Assembly: GCA_029216955.1 (NCBI GenBank)
Contig: JANAVB010010791.1
Coordinates: 10,485,086 to 10,549,085 of the forward strand
DNA: 64,000 bases
Direction of reading: 5' to 3'
Origin: Iris pallida
Taxonomy: Eukaryota; Streptophyta; Magnoliopsida; Asparagales; Iridaceae
Both the position numbers and the translations under genes were made by a program. The notes beneath the pieces were generated by a model. It was not told the DNA's origin. It made no database searches and saw only the letters and a program-made list of their open reading frames with translations. Shown here in pieces: positions 10,593 through 22,448 of the stretch (within the stretch, counting starts at the first letter, position 1; the number at the start of each line of letters is the position of its first letter).

Positions 10593-12239
10593 CTATTCAT
10601 GGCCTGTATCGTTATTCTGTGCCAGCAGAGCACCGAGGGAGTGTTCCATTGCTCGTACATAGAGCAGGAATAGTTTTCCAAGGACTGGGGCCACCAAGAC
10701 CGAAGGATTTGACAGATATTTTTTGATGCTATCGAAAGCCTGCTGGCATTCCTCGTCCCATACGAATGAGACTCCTTTCTTCATGAGATGCGTGAATGGT
10801 CGGCATCGCCCGGAGAGGTTGGAAATGAATCTTCTGATGTAAGCTAATCTCCCTTGAAGGCCTCTGAGTTCGCGGAGATTTCTCGGGGGACCCATCTCCA
10901 TGATTGATTTTGTCTTTTCAGGGTCTACATGGATACCCTTTGCAGTGGTGATGAAGCCTAAGAACTTCCCGCTGGATACGCCCAGGAAGGACTTTGTAGG
11001 GTTCATTTTCAAATTGTGCGTTCGTATTAGGTCGAATACCGTCCTTAGATCCTGCAGATGGTCTCCTTTGCTACGGCTCTTGACGGCTATATCATCAACA
11101 TAGCACTCCACCGTCTTGCGTAAGTGGTCTCTGAAGATGATGCTCATAGCTCTTTGATATGTGGCGCCAGCATTCTTTAAACCGAAAGACATGACTGTGT
11201 AGCAGTACGTACCAATCGGTGTTCGGAATGATGTATGCTTTTCGTCGTCGGGAGACATCTTGATTTGGTTGTATCCCGAGAAGCCATCCATGAATGACAT
11301 GCGCTCAAAGTCGCAGGTATTGTCGATCATGATGTCTGTGATAGGAAGGGGGAATTCATCTTTGGGTTCGGACTCGGAGGGAACAGTACCCCCAGCCTCG
11401 GAGCTTGCTTCGTCTTGAGAGTCATGGATGTCCTCGGGGACATCAGCATTTGTTACATCTGACGGGAGGGTCGTTTCTCCGGGCTCGTCTCCTCGAAACA
11501 TCGGATTGTTGTGGACGTTCGGAGGAGTGCTACCCCCAGTTCCTATGACCCCCAGCGACATGGACGATGAATCTTCCGTTGCAGCAGATTTTGTCTTTGA
11601 ACGGGTGTGTTGAAATACTCCGGTGGAGGACAACCGTTTAGCCGAAAATTTCTTAGCTGTAGTAGTTGATATCTTCGGACTGGATATGCTCGTTTTCTTC
11701 CTCCTCTCTTCGGCGGGGACTCTTTGAGCAGAATTGCAGGAGACAACAGGAGGTGCCTCATCTTCTGAGTTCGGGTGCTGTAGCCTTTGGAAGACGGATG
11801 GCCAAGCTTTCGTCATTGCCGCGTTGTTGCAGCAGCAATTGACGATAATTTGGGTGCAGCGATGTCCAAGTGAGGACTCTTTGCACACCGACACTCCTTC
11901 TCTTTTCTTGCGTTTGTGGAGGATCGTCTCCATCAGGTTACAGGAACCACTCTGTCTGTTTGTCGCGGGGGGCTGGACTTGAGTGGTTGTATACAACCTT
12001 CCATCCGAGGCCCGTGTGATAGTCAACGGGATGCTCCGATAGTCAGAGGTTAGGACAGCTGACTGGGCTCGATGAGCCCGTGCTGCCCTAGACTTCCTTC
12101 TTTTAGCACTTGTGGGTGCGTAATAGGAGGAGTCCAAGTTGAATGCCACAGAGTCAGGCTTATCATACAGAGAATCATCAGGGTCGGGACCGTATGAGAG
12201 ACGGTCGAAGACCGATCGAGAGAAGCGTAGAACGGACGC

Positions 12240-12590
12240 TATGCAGCTAGAGTTGGGTACCGTGCAGGCTGTCTGCATGCGGTCATTTTCTGCTGTCGGA
12301 TGAGTTGTCTTTGGGCGACTAGGAGTCACGATCGTGCAGGCTGGCCGCATGCGGTTGGCAATAGTGGCCGCATGGGTTTTCTTCAAGCGGCTGCCTCCTG
12401 TAGCCTCATGTGTTTCATCCATGTGATTGGCGACTGTAGCTGCATAAACTATGCGGCTGCCAGATGTGACCGCATGATTCTTCTTCATGCGGCCAGCGAC
12501 TGTGGCCGCATGGGCTTTGTCCATGCAGCTAGCGGATGTGGTCGCATGAGCCTTTTTCACTCGGCTAGCACCCCTATGCGGCTCAGTTCG
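12240..12590 (-). repeat. Element A ORF1 coding repeats (36-bp unit)
   Basis: About eight units of roughly 12 codons have the protein form SRMKKxHAATSA. Each unit tends to hold two facing copies of the CCGCAT word, so the DNA repeats as short inverted pairs. Element B has four cleaner units at 38470-38620. Confidence 0.65.
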
Positions 12591-12943
12591 CGTAGAGTTC
12601 CTCTTTGCCTCTGCAAGTCCAGCATCATAGTGTTTTTTTCTGTCTGACTTGGAGACAGCAGAGTTGTCTACGGTCTGAAGTGGGGCCGCAGAAGAGTCCT
12701 TCTCACCGTCTTGAGCAACAGAGGGTACACCGTCGGGGGCTTGGGAAGGAGCAAATGATTTTGGCCTCCACTCTCTGCGAGCCTTTGTTGTGCGGGTGCG
12801 CTTCTGGACCAGACCAGCGCTTCCTTCGGAGAGCATCTCTTCAAACGCTTGTTGGTCGAAGTGGACGACCATCTTTTGTTGCGTGGAGCCAAGTTTGGCT
12901 GCATCCGATTGCGTCACCAACTCCTCAGCTGTAGAGAAGTTTG

Positions 12944-12961
12944 TCCCCAGCAGAGTCGCCA
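12944..12961 (-). other. Element A primer-binding site
   Basis: On the minus strand TGGCGACTCTGCTGGGGA begins three bases inside the 5' LTR end. It fits the 3' end of a tRNA (TGG pairs with CCA). Tat/Ogre elements commonly use an Arg tRNA primer, and the sequence is consistent with that, but the tRNA was not matched. The site overlaps the ORF1 start codon. Confidence 0.75.
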
Positions 12962-12964
12962 TCG

Positions 12965-14309
12965 TGTTTGCTATTGATTGTAAAAGTATAGAACAATTAT
13001 CGGAGGACTGAACTTAGACTCACAATACAAACTTGCTTGTACAAAGAAAGCCTAGGGACGAAAACCTAGGTACAGCAATCTAAGTACAATTGTTTATTTT
13101 AGATTCTGGGGGGTGACGATAGAGGCTCGGGAAGGCGACGGCAGCCCTGCCTTACTCCTTGGACGATCAGTATGCAGCCTTGGCTCCTTGTGAAAAGATG
13201 GTTGGCGTTGACGAAGAAGTGCTCTTTTTGCTCCTCTGTTGCTCTCCTGGCTTCTTTCTCTCTCTCTCTGTGTATTCTCTCTCTGACTCTGTATATTTTT
13301 ATTCTTTTTTGTTGCCGGTCCCTTGTGCAAAGAAATGATGCTGGCTATTTATAAGAGTGGGGTATGATCATTAGGGTTTGCTAATGATCATTTGTTTAGA
13401 ATGTCGGCCCTCCTTCAATCTATCTGAACCCTTGATCCTGATTACAATGAATCTCGACCATTAATGAGGATAGCACCGAATCTTGTGAGCAATTAATGTT
13501 AACTGCTTTAAATCTCCATGATGGATTCTACCAATATCCGATTGCTCGCCACGTGTCCCGTTAGCTTGATGATAAATGATATGCCTTGATCTCAGTAATT
13601 ATGATGATGATGTCAAATATATTTGTTGAGATTCGGTTAAATCGTTGATTGATCCGATGCCACGTGTTTTGATTGTGGATCCTGCCAGAGCCGCATAGGA
13701 TGGGCAACACTTGAACTGCAGGGAGATACTCTTCGTGAGCCGCATAGGACAATGCTTCATCGAACCGCAGGGAACGAACTCTCAATGAGCCGCATATGCA
13801 TAGTCTTTGCGAGCCTCATGAGCTAGCGTTGTATTGAGCCGCAGGGGCTGAGCAATCAGTGGGCCGCATATGGCTGATTTCTGCTAGTCATATAAGGTGA
13901 CTTCTCAGTGAGCCGCATGAAGCTGTTCTCTATTTAAGCCGTATGAGATTTGCCACGTGGCAACCTAGGATTTCTGACGGATCCGGTCAGAGATCTTCTT
14001 CTTTTCCCGAAGAGTCTGTCATTATGGCAGAGCTATTATGACACTTTATGCCAGAGCCGCCACAGTCGTTAAATCGTGTCAGAGCATTAAATGAGGCCAC
14101 TATTCCAAGGGCTAGCTGTAGGGAATGATCACAAGGGGACACGTGGCATCGATCGAGCCGCATATTCCTGCTGAACCGCATACACTCTCGAGCCGCATGA
14201 GACGGAGAGTTTTCCTTTGAACTGTATAAGACAGCTCCCATATGAGCCGCATGGGCTTCGTATCCGGAGCCGCATGGACCATTATTCTGATATTTTCCAT
14301 GCTTCTACA
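12965..14309 (-). repeat. Element A 5' LTR
   Basis: This 1345-bp LTR matches 771-2112 almost base for base, with only scattered substitutions and small indels visible. It therefore inserted fairly recently compared with its hosts. It carries the same TATA box (minus; about 13346 on the plus strand) and the same series of AGCCGCAT words at 13688-14275. Confidence 0.93.
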
Positions 14310-14314
14310 CATCT

Positions 14315-17300
14315 GCTAAGTAATGACTAGGATACTGATAAACGGTTCCTTGTGTTTTCCTATACTGCTGTCCTTTGCATCCAGTGTGTACCAACAGAGC
14401 AGGTTTTTTGGTTTACCTAGTGATATAATCATGAACCCTCCTATTATCCTTGAGACAATGGTCGAACTGGGATTTGGCCCTGTGACAGGATTGAGGGACT
14501 AACTCCTTAGCTAACTAGGTAACCAGGGTGGTAGTGCTCGAGTTTGTAACCTCTAGATGGAAGAGTAGAATGTCCTGAAGATAGGGCATACCCTAGCAAG
14601 GAACATATATGAGGTATCAGCCTATGTTAGAGTAGATGCTAGGTTCCTGGATGTCAGGAATACTGCAACCAATGGGGAGGGGTTATTTTGTATCTAGGAA
14701 CTTAATTAGTAGGACACAAGTGACCCTGCCACCTAGTGCCTATACAATACTGGAGCTGACCATCAGCTCCTTCAGGAATACACAAATTCAGGGATTGACC
14801 TGGAAGCCAAGACCCTGACGTGGAGAACAAACAACCCTTATAAACCTAAGACCTAGTACATGAATCTACTGGTAGACTCAGCGAATTGGTGCTTGTTAAC
14901 ACCTCTGTGGTTAATAAGCCTATAAGTAATAAGGTATTTCAGGACTTTACCTTGTCTTGGGGCTAACCCTGTGTTAGACAGGTACATTACCCCTTATAAT
15001 CTGGAGCCTAGTTAAATATGAAGTCTTAATGTAACCTCACCTACTCTTGTATGGGTCCTGATGCTTGGTACAATACTCTGCCATTTAAAGTGCTTAGTTA
15101 AATATCTGTACCAGTGTACACATTTCCAGGATGAATCATCAACTGACACTCTAAGAGGAAATCCTGGTATTCGTAGGATCTAGTACAGGAAAAAACCTTG
15201 TATCAGGTTGATACCAAGTCTAGGAGTATTCCAAATAACTGGTGGCAAAGACAGGTTGGCCAGTAGAGAATTAACCCAAAGGATACTGTCACATAGTGTA
15301 CCCAGGTTTGGGAAGGCAACCATGTGTGTATCCAAGATACCAAGAGATGGTGTATCAGGAAATTTGTACACTGGTACAGGCCTATACCAATCCATAGCTA
15401 TCAGCTCCCTGGCCTACTAACCTAATTTCTATGGTGCAGGTCAATTTCTTTTGGATCAGCCCATTTATAAGGGTGGGAGTTTAGGTATCATGGGATCTAT
15501 GGACCACAGTGTGCCCCACAACTATACCTGGTGCTCTTGTACACCAGGTTGATAGCAGATTACACCTAATATTTCTAGTTAACTGGTCACCCAACAGTCA
15601 TAAGGTTTTGTAAGGTTGGTGCCTTAGGTTAGTCCCTTTGAGTAGTACGAGCTAATGACTGATGTCGGACTAAGTGCTTGTATCAGAAAACACTAGCCAG
15701 GGAACATGGGCTAACCATGAGACTCTTACCTGGCTGTATATAGGACCTAGGTAGTAGCCTATTACCACAAAAGTACGGCATCACTCATATACAATACTTA
15801 CTGTCAGATACCTGATATGTACTGGAGTATCAGACCAACAGGACAGTGACCACAGGACATCAAGCATTATGGCTAGTAAAGGGGATGTGACCTAGGAAGT
15901 AGTCCTATGTGATGTATTGCATATACTCCATTAACAAGACCAATGTACACAAGGATTCTGGAGTTGGTGTCACTGCTGCCATAACCTACTCTACACAAAA
16001 TAGCCTTCCTATACCTAGGTAACCCAATTACAGTACTGTCCTAGACCCAACACCATAATAGTTGAGGCAAGCAAAGAATCTGCCATGGATATGGGGTGAG
16101 GTCACCATCTGTGTATCAGCACAGTAAGTTGAAACTCTAAGTTCAATCAGAGGATAGGCAATAACAACACAGAGAGTCCTTAGGACAACATTTAGTAGAG
16201 GGCCAACTAGTAATGAGGGTATTTAAGGATTATGAATCAAACTTGAGTTTAGGTTCTCAATTTTAGGCATGTACTCAGAAGGGTTGCCTCATGTAGGATT
16301 TGTATAACTATAAGTGAACCCATTAAATAGATAATAGATGACTTAATATCACCCTCCAATAAGAAACTCAGGAGTGTTAAGGATGAACCAAGCCTAATGG
16401 ATAGAAGAGTGTTAAGTTGACCTAGAATTTCTAATAAAGATAGTTAAGTTGTTTAATTATAAACCATATGTTGACTTTGTAATTCGTAAATAATATGTCA
16501 TCTGGATTCGAGCTTGACACCAGAACCGTATCGTCAGCACAGGACCCTAGGCGAGTACAGTTTATTGTCTGTTTTCGATATTGAATTTTACTATATTTCA
16601 TTGATTGGTCATTGGTTATGTGATTTTATACTCTATTATAAACTGTTGAGTCGGGATATAAGAAGTACCAAGGATGTGTGATCCGACCGTAGACATTGTT
16701 TATTTTCATGCAGTAGACCTCGTAGACATTGTTTATTTTCATGCAGTAGACCTCGAAGACATTGTTTATTTTCTGCAAGTAGACCTCGTAGACATTGTTC
16801 AAATTATATAAGTAGACCTCATAGACATTGTTTATTTCATGCAAGTACCTCGTACTCCTCGTGGTGTAGTGTCCCAGACCGATCACATATCAAAGGTACT
16901 TCTAACAGTAGGGAAGGTATTTTGCTTATTTATTGTTATTGATTTCTCAGTCTTTCTCATAATTTTCCTACTTATTTTCAAAACATATAATTGATGTCTA
17001 ACCTGTGTTTTATAGTTATTTTCATATATTGGAACTGCATTCAGTGAACTATACTCGTTCCATCCTGACTGGGTAACCAAACAAATTTTTAGGTGATTGT
17101 GAGGAGGTCGAGTGCCCTGACCAGTATGGCCCATACATGTGGGATATAATAGAGATGGATTTTGCTTATCAGGAGGACTACGCAACGTCAGATCCCGCTG
17201 CGTTTGCTTAGTTTCCTTTAGTTAGAGCTGAGACTTTGTATTGGATATTGAGTTGATATTGAGACTTGTAGTTGAGATTTCATTTGATTTTAGTTATTAT

Positions 17301-17498
17301 ACATTTTTATTAGAGATGGTTATTTATTTCACCTTCTAGATGTTGAGCTATGATTTTGGGTTGTGGTTTGTCCCATGTGAGAATTATATTTACTGTATGA
17401 ATGTTCATCATATTGTTACAGCGTTCTACCGCCGACTCCGTGACGTAGGCTGGGCGTGTACACGGTTCATGCCCAAATATTGGGTGCGGATCGTGACA
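14315..17498 (+). repeat. Element G 3' LTR, second part
   Basis: The LTR resumes after the duplicated CATCT (14310-14314) and ends GGATCGTGACA at 17498. The last 80 bp (GCGTTCTACCGCCGAC...) resemble the LTR end of element E (31392-31470 and 38261-38337), which places G and E in related Tekay/Del-like families. No genes are visible. Confidence 0.65.
16688..16862 (+). repeat. 33-bp minisatellite in element G LTR
   Basis: Five imperfect units of about 33 bp share CGTAGACATTGTTTATTTTC followed by TGCAGTAGACCT. The open frame on the minus strand here simply translates the repeat (INNVYEVY units) and is not taken as a gene. Confidence 0.85.
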
Positions 17499-18177
17499 GA
17501 GTCAGCCTTTACATGCCCATACATTGAGATGTCTTCTAAATTGCATATTAGAATGGTTAGAAAACCTTAATCAATGTCATGTCACACTTTGTTCTAGTCA
17601 TGGCATGGGACAATGTCACATAGCGAAATAGTGTGCTACCCCTTCTCCTTGTTTGGTTGTAGGGGTAGTCCACTGTTTTGATAATGGAATATTGGGCCGT
17701 GTTATGGTTGGGACACTTTACCTTTATTTTGTGACTTTGTGGCATATTTTATATTCATTTTATATGGCATGTTATTTATGTATCTTGTTATGTCCCTCTG
17801 AGGACCTGGTGAATTCTCCAGATGTGTTTTATGACTTTCCACAGGTGCTTAGCCAAGGTCATACGTTACTCTCTTCCTTCGAGATGATTGCACTTGGATC
17901 GTCTTCGCATCGTTCGATAAAATTCTTTTATTATGTAATTCTCTCTTTTTAGTTGGTAGTGGATTTATCTCCGCCCAACGATTTGTAAATAACAATTCAT
18001 GAGTTGATTTATAAATTCTTTCTTCTTTATTTATGGATGAGATTAGTGTCCTGGTTTACTGCATTTTACAGCTTATGTATACATACGATGGATCCATATA
18101 TTAGAGTATACTTCGTATGTATGCAACTGGCATGTCGACGAGCTTAGTCCTAAGTATTTTGGGACAGGGACATTATA
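17499..18177 (+). repeat. Fragment C2: 3' end of a C-family LTR
   Basis: The part from about 17940 to 18177 aligns with the last 220 bp of solo LTR C (26515-26732). Shared blocks include TCTCCGCCCAACGATT, CATTTTACAGCTTATGTAT and GCAACTGGCATGTC (one base different in C). It ends GGGACATTATA at 18177, where C ends GGGGCGTTACA. 17499-17940 is probably more of the same LTR, cut on its left by element G. Confidence 0.55.
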
Positions 18178-18312
18178 GATCTTATTAAAAGATGAGTCAT
18201 TATCGTAGTTAATGTTCGAAGTCAGGAGAATCTGGCAGATCCGTTCACCAAAGGTCTCAAGCGCCAGCTGATTGAAGACACAACATGTAAGATGGGCTTA
18301 AAGACACTATGA
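18178..18312 (+). pseudogene. Element H: Ty1/copia RNase H C-terminus
   Basis: The frame reads VRSQENLADPFTKGL followed by CKMGLKTL and TGA at 18310-18312. This is the conserved end of the plant copia RNase H domain, and the terminal stop is where pol normally ends. Everything upstream is lost from this window, cut by fragment C2. The strand gives H plus orientation. Confidence 0.85.
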
Positions 18313-19327
18313 TATTATGTCTTTGTAATTCTACTACAAAGCTTTATGCTATTAATTCAAAGAGAAATCTACTAGGTATCTAGAATTTAGTTCAAAGAAG
18401 GACCATTGACTGAAAGAATATCAGGAATAGTGGGCAGTCCTTTGGGATGTTGCGAGGTTAATAACCTAGAACCACTATTGTCTATTGATTGTTCTTTAGA
18501 AAGAATAGAGTCCTGGGGGAGGATGGCGTGGAAGCTTTAATGAGTTCTCGGACATTTCGGATGTCTGGTGTGCTTTACAGGAAGCACGGGTAGCACAGCA
18601 CTACAAAGGAGAGTAGTACTCCATGCTACAGTGGGGTGACACCACATGAGGTACCTAGTAAGGATAAAGCATCGGCTTCGGGCCAAGTCACAACGGCGTA
18701 GCATCACACATAGGCAAGAGAGCCTAATGTTGTATGATGAAGAGTGGTAGGCAGCACTACAAAGAGGTTGGGCCTTATGTTACAGTGGGTAACACCACAT
18801 GAGGCAGTGTCTCGGCTTTACAAGTTATGTCATGGCGGCGTAACACCCCAAAGAAGCAAAAAGGCTTCATGCTGGGTAGTTTGGCACTACAAAGAGGCTG
18901 GGCCTCATGCTATAGGTGGTATAAAACCACATAAGATAGTGTTTTGGCTTCGGGCCATGTCACAGCGGTGTAGCACCGCAAGGAAGCAAAATGCTTCATG
19001 CCAAAGACTCTTTAAAAGAACTCACCTAAAGTGTATGGATAGAGATGTAGGCCATCTTTTGAGGAAAATCATATAGACAACCAAGATACATACACTGAAA
19101 CCAGGCTGACAAAAGGCCTTTAATGTGCAGCCAGAAGCACAAATAAGATATTATGTGAGTGGAAAGAATCCAGTTATGGTGCAAAATTCAAGGCTTAGTC
19201 TATTTTTGTATCATGCTGTTGTTTAAACCATGCGGGAAGATTCAAGTCGTAGCGACATCTATCCTAAAGCATGATGGACAGTCACTATGGAGAACGCTCA
19301 ACCCATATGTAGAGATATGTGGAAGAT
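18313..19327 (+). repeat. Element H 3' untranslated region with tandem repeats
   Basis: This non-coding stretch lies between pol and the LTR. A purine tract CTGGGGGAGGATGG lies at about 18511-18525. Three repeat units begin with GCACTACAAAG at 18598, 18754 and 18884 and end near 19002. Each includes a segment like CATGCTACAGTGGGGTGACA followed by CCACATGAGG and a GGCTTCGGGCCA block. No gene is supported here. Confidence 0.6.
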
Positions 19328-20530
19328 TGTTGGTATTTTTCCTTAGAGACTAGAAAGATAGTCCCACATTGCCTAGGCCAAATGGATTGTATTTCTATAT
19401 AAAGCTTTGCTTGTGTTGAGAGATCACATGAGGTGTGGCACATGGGTGCCATGTGGGTGCCATATGGGGATATTTTTTTAGTGGAAAGAAGGCTAACCCA
19501 ACAAATAAGCATTAATGCTTTTTGTCATACTCATCGAATAATTTTCCTATAGAGCTAAGCCCCGTAGGGGCTTTACGACTCGTACTCGGACTCGTACTCA
19601 AGCTCGGGCTCGGGCTCAAGGGCACAAAGTGGCGCTTTGTTGGCGTGCTTTGCACTTAGTACGTCAGTATCGGCTCATGGTGCCTTGAGCGTAGTTGATG
19701 CGCGCGTGCGCTCGTCTTCTGCGCGAGTCGCATGTGCAGGTGCATGCGCAGGGGTTGCGCAGGTGCACGCACAGGAGCTACACAGGAGCCACAGGGCTGC
19801 GGTGTAGTTGCGAGCTTGCAATACTGTACTGCACGCCTGTGCATTTGCAGTGTTGCGCACTTGCGGTGCTGCTGCATTATTGTGCGGCCGCACGACTGTG
19901 TTGCTTCGTAGCTACACGCACACTGACGGGCTGAGTGGGCTATGGGACACAGGCGGTTAATGATGTGGCTGATTGAAAGATTTAAATGGTTATGGAAAAA
20001 TTGTGTCAATTAACCAGATATATCTTTTGTAGGATTTGAATTTAATTCATTCAAATCTTTCCATTATTTGCTCCTATCTTTTCGCAATTAGTTACGGTCA
20101 GGATTAGGATTAGGGTTTCGGCCCTCCTCTATAAATACTCTCTTCGTGACTTCGTTGAGTACTTACGCTGAAAATAAGACCCGAAGAGAGCTATGCCGCC
20201 ATTGCCATTGAAGTCATTTGGAGTTCTTCGAGTTCGAGAAAAAAGGTAACAACGAGCGTTCCCAGAAGTTCTTTCGAACATACTGGTTCCTGGGAGCAGA
20301 TCACAATCGGGCGAATCTTGCTTTGAGCAACGGTGATCTTTATCACCCCAGCAATATTGATCTTAATCAATCCAGCAGAATTGCGGTGATCTTTATTTCG
20401 CATGCTAAGTTGCTTTTATCAATCCAGCAGAATTGCGGTGATCTTTAATTCACCTGCTAAGTTGCTTTTATCAACTTCTGTTCTCGTAGAGACCGAGATT
20501 TCCATCTAACGATGTGTTTTGGGACTAACA
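19328..20530 (+). repeat. Element H copia 3' LTR
   Basis: It begins TGTTGGT and ends ACTAACA, an imperfect inverted repeat typical of copia LTRs, and is 1203 bp long. TATA-like boxes lie at about 19396 (TATATAAAG) and 20133 (CTATAAATA). A GC-rich, repetitive block (GCGCAGG-type words) lies at 19600-19900. The 5' LTR is not in the window. Confidence 0.65.
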
Positions 20531-22152
20531 CAATCATATTTATATTATTTAATGTATTGTCTTCATGCATTACAGTCTCCTAACTCCAAGGGCATTTCTC
20601 ATGTAAGCAGACCTACATGCGTCATTTTATTGAAACTAATTGATACTTGTCAGTATTAGTTTGAATGTTGGTAATTATACATCTAGTTTCATCTGTTTTA
20701 CTTAAGTTTGGAATTTTAGTTGGTTTTTATTGGTTTATGTACACTGGCTCATAATTATGTTGTCTTATTTTGGTAGATTTTCATCCTAATGAGAGAACTT
20801 TGGTTGGTTTTCATCCTGTCTTGGTTGTTTATTGCTTCTTCATTTTTCTTATTTCGGTGTGGCTACAATTTAACTAGTTTTTTTGTTTCAGTGTCTTCTA
20901 TTTCTTACAGGAAACTATATGTAGTATGGTTGTTTTATATTTGTCATTATTGAGCTAACCTAAATGCAGCCTATATGTAGTATGGTTTACTGTAGAACGT
21001 TTTTTATTTGTTTTGGTTGTATTGTTTGGAATGTTAATATGGTTCCATACTCTTAATCAGGTTATGTTTTCATGTAAACTCCTATGTTTGAGAGGAAAGA
21101 TCTAAATTTATCCCCTTCATTTTATTGTACCTGAATAAAAGATTATTGATTGACGCAGGTTTGCTTCAACATCGAAGGTCTTGTTACAAGTATATAATAT
21201 TGTTCTCCCTACCCTTCAGGCATGATTTGGAGCATGTTTCCCTAACGTAAAATTGCTTTGATCTGACTAGATTTCGATTAATTTGCAATCATATCTGATA
21301 CGTAAGCAATATGAGCTTGTACTTGGTTTCTTTCTGCGAATAGGCACAAGTACTAAAGGTATTCTATAACTAAAGTAGACCTTAGAGCTACTATTAGAAC
21401 AATAATTCTTGTATGAGCATAGTCTCCATCCAGGAAATCAGTCTATTATTTTATCTGTATATTGTGGCCAAAGGGTGTTCTTACATGTGTAATATCTAAA
21501 TAATCATCTACAAAATTGTGCAAGTAATATAGGAACTTTACTACACTCTACATGAAAATCCATTCCTGAATTGTAGTTGAATTAGACTATACATACTCTA
21601 AGAAAGAACTCTAGTACGGGACAAATATAAAGGGAGAAATCGTATATTCTTGGCCTTGTGCCAATTTTTTTGTGCAAGAAAAGGAGAAGCTTCTAGTTTT
21701 GGGGTTGGGTGGGGTACGAAGATGGTAGGGTTGGGGAAGAAATATTCTGACCAAACAACTGCACCATTATGGGGAAAAAAACAGTCAGATTTAATACTGA
21801 TATTTTACTGTTGTATGTGTACTTCAACTTATAATTTATGTCATTTCATTTATAACTAATTCTAAGGAATATATTTGTGTATTTATAATTTTGCAGCAGT
21901 ACAATTAGGAGTCCTAAGATTATGCAGACTTTGTTTTTCTGGTTAATTTTCATTTGAATACCTTTAACTTCCACACCTCTGCAGGTTGATACCCCATACT
22001 ATCTTTATTAACAAATTGCTACCATGAACTTTTAAAAGTGTGCAATTAACTAGCCTCCATCAACCTACAAAGCACGTGACTAACTTAGGACAAATTTACC
22101 ACTAAAACAAAAAAAATGGTTAAAGTGCCAATAGAAATAGTACATGGTAGCA
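20531..22152. other. Unassigned AT-rich DNA
   Basis: I see no coding frame with known motifs, no terminal repeats and no tandem array. The sequence is T-rich and resembles plant intron or old intergenic sequence. It separates the copia LTR from the CACTA element. It is the only long stretch in the window not clearly tied to a transposon. Confidence 0.4.
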
Positions 22153-22443
22153 CACTACTAAAAAACATTCATTTATCGACGGACAAATCTGTCGCTAATC
22201 CGTTGTCAATTTTCATTAGCGACGGATTACCGACTAAATTTTGGCTAAAAAGGACCGTCGGTATATTCCTCGTCGCTAAAAGCATACGTCGCTAGATAGT
22301 CAAAATTTGGTCGAATGGTCGACTAAAACGTGACGGACAAGCAATGTCCCCATAGCGACCTCTTAGTGACGACTTAGCGGCTGATTGGTTCGATGGATTA
22401 GCGAAGGATTCGCGATGTTTTCATCCAGCGACTTAGCGACGAC
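22153..22443 (-). repeat. CACTA F left terminal region (3' end)
   Basis: This holds the terminal CACTAC and at least ten copies or variants of TAGCGAC/GTCGCTA in both orientations. Such subterminal repeats bind the CACTA-encoded proteins in En/Spm (family knowledge). Confidence 0.75.
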
Positions 22444-22448
22444 CTACC

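Larger units (their letters stand above)
10593..12962 (-). pseudogene. Element A fused ORF: ORF1 joined in frame to reverse transcriptase
   Basis: This is one 789-codon open frame. Residues 1-530 or so correspond to ORF1 of this family: an N-terminus starting MATLLGTNFST, a repeat region rich in RMKKxHAAT units, and a Ser/Thr/Lys-rich tail with SEPK at the joint. At 11364-11366 the frame passes directly into RT at KDEFPLPITD. RT motifs that follow are FMDGFSGYNQI, FGLKNAGATYQ and CYVDDIAVKS (catalytic YVDD), then the RNase H start LLYVRAMEHSLGALLA. Compared with element B, gag, protease and the RT fingers are missing. The ATG at 12960-12962 overlaps the primer-binding site. The frame is open across the joint, which is unusual for a large deletion; a working RT is not expected. 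Confidence 0.85.
771..14309 (-). mobile_element. Element A: Tat/Ogre-type Ty3/gypsy retrotransposon with an internal deletion and an antisense gene
   Basis: This is a 13.5-kb LTR retrotransposon in minus orientation. Its LTRs are at 771-2112 (3') and 12965-14309 (5'), and it is flanked by perfect 5-bp duplications CATCT (766-770 and 14310-14314). In pol sense the order is 5' LTR, primer-binding site, ORF1 fused to reverse transcriptase, RNase H, second RNase H, integrase, tandem repeats, antisense gene (plus strand) and 3' LTR. Two RNase H domains define the Tat lineage (family knowledge). Comparison with element B shows that A lacks about 4.16 kb covering gag, protease and the start of RT, so it could not move by itself. 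Several stop codons show decay since insertion. Confidence 0.93.

Noticed and set aside
16626..16886. Repeat protein with INNVYEVY units
   Set aside because: It is a translation of the 33-bp minisatellite within a non-coding LTR.
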